A program made the translations under genes and the position numbers. Under the pieces are notes generated by a model. The model was not told the DNA's origin and made no database searches. It was given only the letters and a program-made list of their open reading frames with translations. From Thermoproteota archaeon (GTDB lineage Archaea; Korarchaeota; Korarchaeia; Korarchaeales; Korarchaeaceae), in the NCBI GenBank assembly GCA_015521385.1, contig WAOH01000105.1:1-10655 (forward strand): a stretch of DNA of 10,655 bases, in the 5' to 3' direction. The stretch's first letter is position 1. Every line of letters starts with the position of its first letter. Below, piece by piece: positions 1 through 5,569 of the stretch.

Positions 1-594
1 CAGGAGTTCCTTCATCACCTCCCCCATGTCCTCGTCAAGCCCCTTGGGCAGGGGCCACCCCATGTACTCGAATACGTGGACCTCCTTCCCTAGCCTCGCT
101 ACGTTCTCGGCGAATTCCATTCCGTTGAGTCCCGCTCCTATGATGGCCACCCTCTTGGACTTGAGGACCCTCCTCCTTATCTCGTCTCCCTCGTCAAGGT
201 GGTGAGCCGAGAGCACCCTATCGTTGTCCAGCCCGGGGATCGGTGGTCTCTTGGACCTGGCGCCCGTGGCGACGATCAGAACATCGTAGTCCAGCTCCCT
301 GACATCGTCGCCCTTCCTGTACACGACCTTCCTCTCGCCGGGCAGGATCCGCTCGGCCACGGCCTCAAGCTCGAGGTTTATCCTCCTCTTCTCGACGAAG
401 AAGCTCGGGGGGTAGTACATGAGATCGTCCAGCGACTTTATGACGCCGCCCACGTAGTAGGGTATGCCGCACAGGGCGAAGCTCACGTACCTAGTCTTCT
501 CTATGACGACTATCTCGCTATCGGGCCTGTGCTTCCTTATCCTGCTGGCTGCAGCCATGCCAGCTGGGCCGCCACCTATAACGACCGCCCTCAT
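1..594 (-). CDS. CoA-disulfide reductase / NAD(P)H oxidase-like flavoprotein, N-terminal part
   Basis: This is the first 198 codons of a FAD- and NAD(P)H-dependent pyridine nucleotide-disulfide oxidoreductase; the C-terminal half lies outside the window (family members are about 440-450 residues). The N-terminal FAD-binding motif VVIGGGPAG is at residues 4-12. A cysteine in the context SFALCGIPYYVGG (Cys42) matches the single redox cysteine of the CoA-disulfide reductase/NADH oxidase class, which uses one active-site Cys instead of a CxxxxC pair. The second FAD contact VATGAR is at 108-113, and the NAD(P)-binding VAIIGAGLNGMEFAE begins at 149. The expected role is cytosolic reduction of CoA disulfide, polysulfide or oxygen; sequence alone cannot pick the substrate. 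The ATG at 594 is placed just before the FAD motif, as is usual, and has a TTAAAAT box about 34 nt upstream, so the leader is short. The class is fairly sure, the exact reaction is not. Confidence 0.88.
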   Translation of the reverse strand, partial: MRAVVIGGGPAGMAAASRIRKHRPDSEIVVIEKTRYVSFALCGIPYYVGGVIKSLDDLMYYPPSFFVEKRRINLELEAVAERILPGERKVVYRKGDDVRELDYDVLIVATGARSKRPPIPGLDNDRVLSAHHLDEGDEIRRRVLKSKRVAIIGAGLNGMEFAENVARLGKEVHVFEYMGWPLPKGLDEDMGEVMKELL

Positions 595-621
595 CTCGAC
601 ACCGCGCCTCGGTGAGGGTGA

Positions 622-633
622 GGGATTTTAACG
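622..633 (-). promoter_or_regulatory. TATA-like box for the flavoprotein gene
   Basis: On the minus strand GTTAAAATCC is centred about 34 nt before the ATG at 594. Archaeal TATA boxes sit about 26 nt before the transcript start, which would give a leader of under 10 nt. Judged by position and composition only. Confidence 0.35.
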
Positions 634-660
634 TACCCTTCACCTGAGGTCCCCGTCATG

Positions 661-906
661 TCAGCTGCTCTCGAAGAGGACGAACTTCAACCTCCTCCCC
701 CTGAACTTTACCATCCCTATGGAGTATCCCATCGATTCCAATCTGGACAGGAGCTTCGAGATCTCGGTTCCCCTCTTCAGCCTCACCAAGACCTCCAGAC
801 AGTCTGAGGGGCCTGCTCCCGGCAGAAAGGCGTCGGATTCCTCCACCCTGAGTACCTCACCGAAGGGACCCAGCAGGGAGAGCACGTCATCCACTCTTAT
901 GGCCAT
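661..906 (-). CDS. small hypothetical protein, 81 aa
   Basis: I do not recognise this protein. The product begins MAIRVDDVLSLLGPFGEV and ends FRGRRLKFVLFESS. It alternates short hydrophobic strands with charged helices, has no membrane segment or signal peptide, and its size suits a small alpha/beta (ferredoxin-like) domain, but that is only an impression. The open frame extends back to an ATG at 999, which would add 31 residues of low-quality sequence (many Ser, Pro, His) and overlap the neighbouring gene's stop. The ATG at 906 is preferred because the added part looks non-coding and a CTTATT box lies about 27 nt upstream, as for leaderless archaeal mRNAs. It lies between an unknown helical protein upstream and the flavoprotein downstream (66-nt gap), all in the same direction. 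Confidence 0.6.
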   Translation of the reverse strand: MAIRVDDVLSLLGPFGEVLRVEESDAFLPGAGPSDCLEVLVRLKRGTEISKLLSRLESMGYSIGMVKFRGRRLKFVLFESS

Positions 907-964
907 CACGATTGAGACATGGGAGGAGGAATAAGCTAGAAGGGGAGGATGTATTGCGCACTTA

Positions 965-1723
965 TTAAAGCCTCTGGAGCTCCTCCCTCGCCAGTTCAAC
1001 CATCCTAGATGCGGACCTTATCTTGGCCTTGGCGATCAAGGTGTCTCCCTTCTTCAGGGATTCCCTAGCCTCTTCCAAGTTCCTGAGGGCGACCTCGTAC
1101 CTGGTCTTGGCCTTGGAGACGTCTTTCCCCTCCGCCTCCAAGAGCAGGATCTCGTCACCCACTGATACGGCGTCCGCGTACACGTTCTCTAGCTCGTCCT
1201 CCAAGGATTCGACCTCCAGCTCCTCCTCCCTCTCTTTCTCTTCCTCCCGCCTCCTCATCTCGAGGAGTTCCTGCTCCACATTTCTGATGCACTCTGCCAG
1301 AAGGCGTGAGAAGTCAGTAGCCTCATCCATGGCGGTGTTGAAGCCGTCCAGCATTCCATACGCTCCTCCCACCACCGCCCCCGCCAGAGCGCTCTTGATG
1401 CTGTCCACATCCCCAGCGAGGAGGCTGCTGGCCAGGCTGGCCAGTCCTCCCCCCATCAGGGCGCCGAACACACCCTTCCTCAGTATACCACCGCTCTCCA
1501 CCTCGTAGAGTATCTTTATGTCGTTTCCCACAGGGGACGCGGCCAGCTTACCCTTCTCGTCCTTGTATTTCACCGAGACCCTCACGAGGTCTCCCTCAGT
1601 CGACTTATCGGTTATGGCAGTCCCGTTAAGTGCCAGTTGATTGAAGAGCTTCTCTATGAACAGGTCGAAATATTCGCTCAAACCCTTAACGTGGTAATAG
1701 AAGGTGGAGGCTTCGTACTTCAT
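965..1723 (-). CDS. hypothetical protein with glycine-rich apolar core and charged helical tail, 252 aa
   Basis: No family is recognised. Residues 1-80 are a mixed alpha/beta part with FYYHVKGLSEYFDLF near the start. Residues 84-127 are apolar and rich in Gly and Ala (GVFGALMGGGLASLASSLLAG, then ALAGAVVGGAYGMLDG), resembling glycine-zipper hairpins that insert in or pack against membranes. Residues 145-180 are a highly charged helix (runs of Glu and Arg), and 180-252 look like a two-helix hairpin with heptad-like spacing (SKAKTRYEVALRNLEEARESL). No N-terminal signal is seen. An ATG at 1747 would add eight residues, but the A/T-rich box (TATTTATG) overlaps that codon and lies about 28 nt before the ATG at 1723, so 1723 is chosen. 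A membrane-associated scaffold or oligomer is a guess; the coding call is stronger than any function. Confidence 0.75.
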   Translation of the reverse strand: MKYEASTFYYHVKGLSEYFDLFIEKLFNQLALNGTAITDKSTEGDLVRVSVKYKDEKGKLAASPVGNDIKILYEVESGGILRKGVFGALMGGGLASLASSLLAGDVDSIKSALAGAVVGGAYGMLDGFNTAMDEATDFSRLLAECIRNVEQELLEMRRREEEKEREEELEVESLEDELENVYADAVSVGDEILLLEAEGKDVSKAKTRYEVALRNLEEARESLKKGDTLIAKAKIRSASRMVELAREELQRL

Positions 1724-1744
1724 AGGATATACGTGTGCGGACCA

Positions 1745-1758
1745 CATAAATATTTTTA
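1745..1758 (-). promoter_or_regulatory. TATA-like box before the 252-aa gene
   Basis: The minus strand reads AAAAATATTTATG here, centred about 28 nt before the ATG at 1723. This is the best TATA-like element in this intergenic stretch and it decides the start of the downstream gene as leaderless. No clear Shine-Dalgarno sequence is present. Confidence 0.5.
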
Positions 1759-1887
1759 TGGATATTTAATCTTTTCCGGTTCTGTAAAACGAGATCTCGA
1801 TCTGGGAAGGTCAGAGATAGGGATTTTACACGTAAACTGGCTGCACAGCTCTCCAAGAAGTTTCCAGACGATGCCTAAGGACTTGAA

Positions 1888-1943
1888 CCCCGATAAGCGG
1901 GGAATATACGGTAGGTTGAGGTGGCATAACCATACTGTATGGT
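1888..1943. repeat. two short inverted repeats in the 1724-1998 gap
   Basis: The gap between the ATPase stop and the 252-aa gene holds no convincing coding sequence. It contains a perfect 5-bp stem, CCCCG-ATAAG-CGGGG (1888-1902), and an odd-length palindrome ACCATAC-T-GTATGGT (1929-1943). The palindrome could be a repressor site for the downstream gene or part of an ATPase 3' end structure; neither is shown. It lies about 170 nt upstream of the likely promoter, far for a classical operator. Confidence 0.45.
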
Positions 1944-1998
1944 GGAGCAGGAATGTGGTTGTCATAGTGGTATAGGAATCGTGGGGCGGCGCCTCCAA

Positions 1999-3360
1999 TC
2001 AGTCCCTGCAATCCAACTCTCTGACCAACCTGCCTAGATCCACAAGCTCCGCCTCATCGGATTCGAAGGAGAAACCTGATCTGGAGTAGATAACGTACTT
2101 TTCCTCCCTCTTCTCCCTCTTCCAGTTGAAAAGCGATGATTTCGAGATGAGAGAGTTGAGGACATCCCTCCCGACCGGTTTGGATGTCCACTTGACCTCG
2201 GCGAATACTGCGAGGGGAGGCTCTGATCTCAGCCCGACTATGTCTATCTCCACATCTCCCCTCCACCATCTCCCCACCTTCTCAACGTCCTGAGTTCTGA
2301 GGAAGTGCTCCTTAGCCACCTCCTCGAATGAGAAGGACGCGTGACCATCCAAGTCCCTCATGACTATCTCCAAGACTTTCTCCTCTTTCCCCATCTCGAG
2401 GAGGTCCCAGTTCGGGTGAACGAACCTGAACCAGAACCTGAAGAATTCATCCGATATCCTGTACAGGGTCTTGCCCCTGACCCTCTTCTCCAGAATCGGA
2501 TGCTCCCTCCTCACTATATCGAGGTCCCTCTCCAAGATCGTCAGGTACCTCGGAAGGTCCGTTACCCTTATGCCCGACTTCGAAGCCACCTCTCCCAAGG
2601 TCGTGGCCCCGGAAGCCAGCGCTTCAAGTATGGCCATGTACCTCAGGGGTTCCCTCGTCTCCTGGGACAGGAAGAAGAGTGGCTCCTCCCTCAGAGGCGC
2701 GCCCTCCCCGAGTATCTTCGAGAGGATGTTCTCTCGTAGGCTCAGGGAGGGATCTATCATGTCGAGGTAGGCGGGGGTCCCCCCGAATACGGAGTACGCC
2801 CTCACCTTGTCCTCGTCCCCGTATCCCCGCATGAACTCCTTGGCGCAGGAGAACCTGAAGGGTTTCAGCTTGAGCACCCCTGTCCTCCTGCCGTAAATGG
2901 GTGAGGACTGACTCATCCCCACCCTCTCCACCGCACCGACGGAGGAGCCCATAAGCACGAGCATCAACCTGCTGCCAGATAGGAACTGATCCCACGCCGC
3001 CTGCATCTCCATCAGGAAGCTCTGGTCCCGCTCGGCCAACCTCTGGAACTCATCGATCACCAAGAGGAACCTCTCCTTGGCCAGTTTATTCAGGAGGAAG
3101 TAGAGGTCCTGATAATCCTCGAGCCTCGGGTAGAAGCCTAGCGGGCCCTTCAGGGCCTCGGAGAAATCCCTGAGAGATTCCCTTCCGGGCCTCTTTATGG
3201 TGACGTAGACCCCTCGATCAACATCCTCCATGAACTTCCTTATGAGATACGTCTTACCAATCCTCCTCCGCCCGTATATTATGATGAGCTCGGACTTCCC
3301 TGATTCATACCTCTCCCTGAGGAATCGAAGCTCCCTTCGCCTGTTTATGAACCTGTTCAT
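1999..3360 (-). CDS. archaeal AAA-type ATPase with C-terminal DUF234/PD-(D/E)XK-like domain
   Basis: A 453-residue member of the archaeal ATPase family (Arch_ATPase plus DUF234 type). It opens with the family signature FINRRRELRFL. Walker A is GRRRIGKT at 30-37, Walker B FLLVIDEF at 98-105, and a sensor-like strand LMLVLMGSS lies at 132-140. A winged-helix region spans about 240-300. The C-terminal part carries E371-I-D373 and E388-V-K390, matching the D...(E)xK pattern of PD-(D/E)XK nuclease folds known in DUF234. Family members are numerous in archaeal genomes, often near mobile or TA regions, and their physiological role is unsettled. Length is typical and the frame is intact. The ATG at 3369 (three residues longer) is possible, but the TTTATATT box at 3386-3393 is about 29 nt from 3360 and only 20 nt from 3369, so 3360 is preferred. 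It borders the TA remnants at 3659. Confidence 0.87.
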   Translation of the reverse strand: MNRFINRRRELRFLRERYESGKSELIIIYGRRRIGKTYLIRKFMEDVDRGVYVTIKRPGRESLRDFSEALKGPLGFYPRLEDYQDLYFLLNKLAKERFLLVIDEFQRLAERDQSFLMEMQAAWDQFLSGSRLMLVLMGSSVGAVERVGMSQSSPIYGRRTGVLKLKPFRFSCAKEFMRGYGDEDKVRAYSVFGGTPAYLDMIDPSLSLRENILSKILGEGAPLREEPLFFLSQETREPLRYMAILEALASGATTLGEVASKSGIRVTDLPRYLTILERDLDIVRREHPILEKRVRGKTLYRISDEFFRFWFRFVHPNWDLLEMGKEEKVLEIVMRDLDGHASFSFEEVAKEHFLRTQDVEKVGRWWRGDVEIDIVGLRSEPPLAVFAEVKWTSKPVGRDVLNSLISKSSLFNWKREKREEKYVIYSRSGFSFESDEAELVDLGRLVRELDCRD

Positions 3361-3382
3361 TAGGAACATAAATATAAGGAAT

Positions 3383-3394
3383 GTGAATATAAAG
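3383..3394 (-). promoter_or_regulatory. TATA box for the ATPase gene
   Basis: CTTTATATTCAC on the minus strand is close to the archaeal TATA consensus and centred 29 nt before the ATG at 3360. A second similar box, CCTTATATTTATG (3367-3379), overlaps the alternative start and is too near to serve it. Confidence 0.55.
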
Positions 3395-3658
3395 TTGGTG
3401 GTCGAAGTTTAAGGAACCCGCTTGCGAACATAGGCCGCCTCCTGCTTCAACTATAGGATCTATCGCTTAGGAGATGTCTGTTGAAGAGTCATGATGAGTT
3501 AAGAGCTCATCCACTTGGATCTACTGAAATCCGGGCCTCTCACACCGATCTCCATGTCGATTCATTGGAACTTACAAGTGATGGCCAAAAGCGTCACTCT
3601 CTGCAAACTATTTTTCCTATTCAACAGATAATCAACAAGCAATCATCCCTAATAAGTA
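3395..3658. other. intergenic gap between ATPase and broken vapC
   Basis: No coding sequence is supported here; a 71-codon open frame on the plus strand lacks protein-like composition. Two loose inverted repeats are visible: CTTCAAC (3445-3451) with GTTGAAG (3480-3486), and GATGAG (3493-3498) with CTCATC (3506-3511). An ATGATGA heptamer at 3491 resembles a C box, but the rest of a C/D guide RNA is missing. Confidence 0.4.
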
Positions 3659-4052
3659 CTACTTGTACCAGACCATCTCGGCTCCGAGCCTCCTGAAATG
3701 CTCGTCATCCGTCGCTAAGGCCCCTCCCGGCTCCCTGGCCGTGGAGGCTATTATGGCATCTGCCAGGGGAATATCATGCTCTGAAGATAGCTCCCCTGAC
3801 ATTTCAGCGATGTCCACATTCAAGCTAACCGCTTCAACCCTGGAGAAGGATAACCATGCCCTCATCCTCACCTTGGAGGTTCCCTTCCCAATCTCCTGCC
3901 GGCGACCTTGATGAACTCCGATATGACGACCGTCGGTATTACAAGCGTCTCTCTCTCGCGTGTTTCCTCAGAAACCGCTGTATCGCCTCTCTGTCCTCCT
4001 TAGAAGGTGGGAATGTGTGAGCTATGAGGAATCTGGTATCGAGAACTATCAC
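3659..4052 (-). pseudogene. vapC: VapC-type PIN-domain toxin, broken by two frameshifts
   Basis: VapC toxins are PIN-fold RNases that cut RNA with Mg2+ held by conserved acidic residues. Those residues are all recognisable here, but in three reading frames. Frame one starts GTG at 4052 (VIVLDTRFLIAHTF, first Asp) and hits TAA after ...RKHARERRL. Frame two carries TLVIPTVVISEFIKVAG (conserved Glu). Frame three carries MRAWLSFSRVEAVSL, then DIPLADAIIAST and LATDDEHF (the remaining Asp residues), ending WYK at 3659. The first break falls in a (GA)5 tract at 3948-3957; removing one GA restores HARETLVIP. The second lies near 3896-3905 and is mended by one added base. The GTG start overlaps the vapB stop as GTGA, the usual coupling. 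A true pseudogene or sequencing errors are both possible; two independent breaks favour decay. Confidence 0.85.
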
Positions 4053-4267
4053 CACTTCGCCCTCTCTCCCTCCAGCTCCTCAATCAGCTTACTATACTCG
4101 TCCTCACCCACGGGCTCCCCGGGGCTCGGTATCTCGCCCTTGATCAGTACTATCCTGTTGCCCTCGACCCCCACTAGCAGGAGGTCTCCCTCCCTTATCT
4201 CGAGCATGTCCCTGAGCTTCTTGGGGAGGGTGACTTGGCCCTTCCTAGTGACCCTCACAAAGGACAT
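4049..4267 (-). CDS. vapB: VapB antitoxin, AbrB/SpoVT swapped-hairpin type
   Basis: A 72-residue antitoxin. Residues 4-44 are a complete AbrB-type DNA-binding domain (VRVTRKGQVTLPKKLRDML followed by EIREGDLLLVGVEGNRIVLIKG). The acidic tail (EPVGEDEYSKLIEELEGERAKW) would wrap its cognate PIN toxin. Family antitoxins bind and silence VapC and repress their own promoter. The open frame extends upstream to 4393, but the added residues are not protein-like, and the ATG at 4267 lies exactly 26-27 nt from a CTTATAG box. The downstream vapC is frameshifted, so this is probably an orphan antitoxin; the frame itself looks undamaged. Confidence 0.88.
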   Translation of the reverse strand: MSFVRVTRKGQVTLPKKLRDMLEIREGDLLLVGVEGNRIVLIKGEIPSPGEPVGEDEYSKLIEELEGERAKW

Positions 4268-4287
4268 CAGTAGGACAGAGAATATAC

Positions 4288-4297
4288 CTCTATAAGT
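4288..4297 (-). promoter_or_regulatory. TATA-like box for vapB
   Basis: ACTTATAGAGG on the minus strand is centred about 26 nt before the ATG at 4267, consistent with a leaderless vapBC transcript. An autoregulatory VapB site would be expected around it, but no clear palindrome is seen. Confidence 0.45.
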
Positions 4298-4513
4298 CCA
4301 CTTCTCCAAAGTTGGAACGAACCCGATCCATTCCTCACGCGACTTACCACTTCCCCAGATTGAACCGCACTCAGATCGCTGCCCCTCATCCATCGGTAGG
4401 TCAGGCGAGGTTATGGTCGCTCATAAGTCCCGACACGTTTGCATCGATGTCGCTTCACCAGGCTCATCTAGGTTCGCTAAAATTAGTGTAAGGGAACCCG
4501 TTCCTAAAGCTTC

Positions 4514-4735
4514 AGTTTCCTTAACTCCCTAACCCCGAGAAGATGCCTGCCTCAGTTAAATTAGAGGATATTAGTTCACTTCATCGGGCTAGGGAGCACC
4601 GCGCACCCAGACCTCGCTCTGAAACGTGATCTTAGCTAGGCTGGTGGACGTGTCTTACTTTCAAACAACTATAGTGATCCCAAGGAAGGTAGCATAGTAG
4701 CAAGTGGTGGCATTCCTTGGGAGGTAGAGTATAAT
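4514..4735 (+). pseudogene. deleted copy of the relBE unit (relB start fused to relE end)
   Basis: Positions 4514-4574 match 5064-5123 (leader and first ten codons of relB) with one base change and one extra C. After GAGGATATTAG the sequence jumps straight to TTCACTTCAT, which is the 3' end of relE at 5526. The junction sits on near-identical 11-mers, GAGGATATTAG in relB (5113-5123) and GAGGATAGTAG in relE (5515-5525), so about 402 bp were lost by recombination between short direct repeats. The fused frame (ATG 4543) reads MPASVKLEDISSLHRAREH... and stops at 4629 after 28 codons, out of the toxin frame. Further on, 4664-4710 is identical to 5834-5880. No function is expected. The relation to the second unit is seen directly; the deletion route is inferred. 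Confidence 0.82.
4664..4710 (+). repeat. 47-bp direct repeat, copy 1
   Basis: This stretch, starting AACAACTATAGTGATCCC and ending CAAGTGGTGG, is identical to 5834-5880. Similarity fades on both sides (GAGGTAGA recurs about 10 bp further on). It is the 3' part of the duplicated TA unit. In both copies one frame reads TTIVIPRKVA then TAGTAG, vaguely like an AbrB-domain core. Confidence 0.95.
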
Positions 4736-4773
4736 GCATGATTATCAGGTCTAGCCATCACGATTGTTTGGGC

Positions 4774-4957
4774 ATGCTCAAAAAAGAGAATCAGAAAAGA
4801 GCAATTACCGAGGATCAATTCAAGCCCCTCCTTGAGAAGCTGGACTCAATCAAGCTAGAGCTACTTAGGTTAGGAGCAGCACTCCTTCCAGAGGAGGAGC
4901 TAGACGAGGGAAGAGGAAAAGGAACTTGAGGAAGCTAGGAAGGAGATGGACGAGTAG
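4774..4957 (+). pseudogene. second antitoxin-like gene, frameshifted
   Basis: From ATG 4774 the frame reads MLKKENQKRAITEDQFKPLLE, then KLDSIKLELLRLGAALLPEEELDE, and runs into stop codons at 4927. Removing one G from the GGG at 4908-4910 continues the helix as EEEKELEEARKEMDE with a stop at 4955-4957. That acidic, helical, leucine-rich pattern is typical of small archaeal RelB-like antitoxins. No DNA-binding motif is clear and the exact family is not recognised. The open frame also reaches back to ATG 4738, but that part lies against the duplicated segment and a TATA-like GTATAATGC. Immediately after the stop an ATG (4958) opens a short toxin-like start. A broken antitoxin is the likeliest reading; a real 63-residue protein with the unshifted tail (GRGKGT) cannot be excluded. 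Confidence 0.6.
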
Positions 4958-4987
4958 ATGTTCCAAGTCCTTATCTCGAGAGGGTAG
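4958..4987 (+). pseudogene. possible 9-codon remnant of a RelE-type toxin start
   Basis: Directly behind the antitoxin-like stop (TAG then ATG) the frame reads MFQVLISRG and ends at TAG. RelE/ParE toxins commonly start with this strand pattern (for example M-Y-x-V-x-I-S/T-R). The partner position is right, but nine residues are too few for a firm call. Confidence 0.35.
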
Positions 4988-5041
4988 GTAATCCCTTAAA
5001 GGCCTACTGAAGTTTGATTATCAGTGGCATGCAGCTCACTC

Positions 5042-5064
5042 CTAGCGCTAGCGGTAGGTTTTTA
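5042..5064 (+). promoter_or_regulatory. palindrome and TATA-like tract upstream of relB
   Basis: A perfect 10-bp palindrome, CTAGCGCTAG (5042-5051), is followed by a T-rich stretch ending TTTTTAG, centred about 30 nt before the relB ATG. RelB-type antitoxins repress their own promoters, so the palindrome could be an operator. The deleted copy at 4514 lacks this upstream part. Confidence 0.35.
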
Positions 5065-5091
5065 GTTTCCTTAACTCCCTAACCCGAGAAG

Positions 5092-5289
5092 ATGCCTGCC
5101 TCAGTTAAATTGGAGGATATTAGAAGGAAGCTCGAGACCCTCGAATCCATGGTGAAGCTACTTTTGGAGAGGGGAATACCCGAGGATGAGCCCCTTCCAG
5201 ATGAGGTAGAGGCTATAGAGTCTGAGGATGAATTGATCAGCTTGGAGGATGCTAAGAAGCTGCTGAATAGTAAGGAAAGAGGGGGCTGA
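5092..5289 (+). CDS. relB: RelB-like antitoxin, 65 aa
   Basis: The product starts MPASVKLEDIRRKLETLESMV with a leucine-rich helix (residues 8-26). An acidic linker (GIPEDEPLPDEVEAIESEDEL) follows, and the ending ISLEDAKKLLNS matches the ISLEE-type C-terminus common in archaeal RelB antitoxins. Such proteins neutralise RelE mRNA interferases and act in the cytosol. The start is leaderless-like: no Shine-Dalgarno, and a T-rich box about 30 nt upstream. The relE frame behind it overlaps or abuts the stop, as in active relBE pairs, but relE is broken. The first ten codons and leader are duplicated at 4514-4574. The N-terminal sequence does not show a recognisable ribbon-helix-helix, so the family call rests mainly on the C-terminus and the neighbour. 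Confidence 0.75.
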   Translation: MPASVKLEDIRRKLETLESMVKLLLERGIPEDEPLPDEVEAIESEDELISLEDAKKLLNSKERGG

Positions 5290-5569
5290 TCGTATTCCCC
5301 TGAGATTCTCCGTGAGTTTGAAGAAGAGAGCCCTGAAAGGCCTGAAGTCCCTGGATAACGAATTAAGGAGGAGAATCCTTGAAGCTTTAGGGATCCTCTA
5401 GGAGAACCCCATCCCCCATTCTCTAGATCTGAGGAAGCTTCGAGGGTATGAGGATACCTACAGGATACGGGTTGGAAAGGTTAGGATAGTGTATTCAGTA
5501 GACTGGGAGAAGGAGAGGATAGTAGTTCACTTCATTGGGCCCAGAGAGAAAGCTTACCGAGGTATCTGA
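5267..5569 (+). pseudogene. relE: RelE-type toxin with in-frame TAG and no standard start
   Basis: RelE toxins cleave mRNA at the ribosome. The reading frame gives RIPLRFSVSLKKRALKGLKSL, then DNELRRRILEALGIL, then a TAG codon (5399-5401), then ENPIPHSLDLRKLRGYEDTYR, IRVGKVRIVYSVDWEKERIVV and HFIGPREKAYRGI before TGA at 5567. This is a full-length RelE fold of about 90 residues, including the YR-IRVGK-VRIVYSVD core. The TAG is one base away from AAG, CAG or GAG, all likely in this position. Between the preceding in-frame stop (5264-5266) and the first strand there is no ATG, GTG or TTG, only ATA-GTA, so the start may be lost as well. Readthrough or UAG decoding is formally possible but unsupported. 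The last 10-30 bases reappear in the deleted copy near 4575. Confidence 0.85.

Noticed and set aside
199..615. 138-codon plus-strand frame opposite the flavoprotein
   Set aside because: The minus strand carries the FAD and NAD motifs in the same region, so this is a shadow.
1876..1892. tRNA-like T-arm on the minus strand (GGGGTTCAAGTCC)
   Set aside because: The five flanking base pairs are mostly weak or absent, and no matching acceptor strand or anticodon arm lies upstream.
1756..1998. 80-codon minus-strand frame between the ATPase and the 252-aa gene
   Set aside because: Residues are rich in His, Thr and Trp without a domain, the frame spans the palindromes and the promoter, and codon use differs from the neighbours.
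3491..3537. C/D guide RNA (ATGATGA ... CTGA)
   Set aside because: No D'/C' pair between the boxes and no terminal stem; spacing alone is not enough.
4738..4929. intact 63-residue protein starting at 4738
   Set aside because: The first 12 residues lie against the repeat unit and the tail becomes antitoxin-like only after a one-base repair, so a frameshifted gene from 4774 is more likely.
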